NCBI GenBank assembly: GCA_937911885.1
Contig: CALDPW010000141.1
Location: 1-7,022, forward strand
DNA: 7,022 bases
Source of the DNA: an uncultured Clostridia bacterium
GTDB taxonomy: Bacteria > Bacillota > Clostridia > Christensenellales > UBA1242
Direction: 5' to 3'
How positions within the stretch are numbered: position 1 is the first letter of the stretch; each line of letters starts with the position of its first letter. Position numbers and translations under genes: made by a program. Under the pieces are notes generated by a model. That model saw only the letters and a program-made list of their open reading frames with translations, did no database searches and was not told the origin of the DNA. Of this stretch, positions 6,526 to 7,022 are shown in pieces.

Positions 6526-7022
6526 TTATTTAATATCGGTACCACTTAACATCAAATTAGTTTGACTGTGGCATAATGCAGCTGCTAAAGCATCGGCAGC
6601 ATCATCTGGCTTTGGCACTTTGTTTAAGTTAAGTATTGCTTTAACCATATACTGAACTTGATTTTTTTCTGCACGACCATTGCCGGTTAATGCTTGTTTT
6701 ATTTGAAGTGGTGTATATTCATATAGCCTATCATCACCCATGTGTTGGGTGGCAGCAAGCAAAATAACTCCACGTGCCATAGCAACATTAATAACTGTTT
6801 TTTGGTTTGTGTGATAAAATAACTCCTCAATTGCAAAATGATCAGGTTTGTATTTATTAATCAAAAAAGTTATTCCGTCATATATTTTTTTTAATCTAAC
6901 CGACATTTTTTCGGTTTTGCTAGTTTCAATAACACCATAGTCAATAACTTTTGTTTCGCGTTTTGTTTTATAAGTATTAGAGTATCCTATAAAATGTCCT
7001 TTTGGTAATGTTTTTGTATCTT
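6526..7022 (-). CDS. ruvC: Crossover junction endodeoxyribonuclease RuvC, 5' end cut by window edge
   Basis: RuvC is the Mg-dependent nuclease that resolves Holliday junctions by symmetrical nicking, working with RuvAB. 164 codons are visible; the start lies beyond 7022. An ATG at 6906 is internal, because the frame stays open upstream and encodes the RuvC-like stretch KVIDYGVIET just before it. Numbering from the first whole codon (7020-7018), FAIEELF carries the second catalytic acid (Glu65, matching E. coli Glu66), and DDAADAL carries the C-terminal acids (Asp140 and Asp143, matching Asp138 and Asp141). MARGV and EKNQVQYMV are also family-like. The first catalytic Asp, normally in a GIDPG motif, is not seen: the visible N-terminal end reads TLPKGHFIGYS where GIDPG-x(4)-GYG is expected. 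The stop TAA overlaps the ribosome binding site of ruvA, 12 nt before its start, so the two are probably co-transcribed and coupled. Family assignment is secure; activity cannot be judged without the missing end. Confidence 0.93.
   Translation of the reverse strand, partial: DTKTLPKGHFIGYSNTYKTKRETKVIDYGVIETSKTEKMSVRLKKIYDGITFLINKYKPDHFAIEELFYHTNQKTVINVAMARGVILLAATQHMGDDRLYEYTPLQIKQALTGNGRAEKNQVQYMVKAILNLNKVPKPDDAADALAAALCHSQTNLMLSGTDIK

Noticed and set aside
6526..6906. ATG at 6906 as the true start of ruvC
   Set aside because: The frame continues upstream with RuvC-specific sequence (KVIDYGVIET, GY), and a 126-residue product would lack the whole first strand region. The gene is cut by the window edge.
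1..7022. Alternative genetic code (TGA as Trp), as in Mollicutes, suggested by AT-richness and absence of TGA stops
   Set aside because: All conserved genes read full length with TGA treated as a stop, and conserved Trp, such as the one in MNWDRP of Tgt, is encoded by TGG. Eight stops are too few to make the lack of TGA meaningful.
1..7022. CRISPR array, insertion sequence, phage or defence genes
   Set aside because: No spaced repeat array, transposase, integrase or terminal inverted repeats were seen; almost all sequence is explained by conserved housekeeping genes.

Overview
The window looks like an ordinary chromosomal segment of an AT-rich member of the Bacillota (Firmicutes), most likely of Clostridia grade. 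Three things suggest this. The block ruvC-ruvA-ruvB-queA-tgt-yajC-DUF3792-secD is a Firmicutes-type arrangement. The DUF3792/TIGR04086 membrane protein next to yajC recalls the yrbF-yrzE pair of Bacillus. SecD ends with its own stop codon instead of being fused to SecF as in Bacillus SecDF. The code is standard: the frames are full length, TGG encodes Trp, and all eight visible stops are TAA or TAG. Naming a genus is not possible from this sequence alone.

Every gene is on the minus strand, so transcription runs from high to low coordinates. From 7022 to 2695 lies a tight cluster: ruvC (5' end cut by the window edge), ruvA, ruvB, queA and tgt, with gaps of 12, 7, -1 and 12 nt. RuvA and RuvB form the Holliday-junction branch-migration motor and RuvC the resolvase. 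Tgt and QueA act in succession on tRNA wobble G34 to make epoxyqueuosine, so the cluster combines recombination with tRNA modification.

From 2694 to 1 lies a protein-export region: yajC, a DUF3792 membrane protein, secD and probably the first six codons of secF. This part is divided by clear signals. yajC has a candidate extended -10 promoter and ends in a strong intrinsic terminator. The DUF3792 gene has its own leader and ends in a second terminator. secD has a near-consensus sigma-A promoter, with a 13-bp palindrome touching its -35 box.

I found no mobile element, CRISPR array, tRNA, rRNA or clear novel system. The points most worth a second look are the unusual N-terminal end of RuvC, the long charged tail on YajC, the palindrome and direct repeats at the secD and DUF3792 promoters, and an anti-Shine-Dalgarno-like sequence plus hairpin before the putative secF start.
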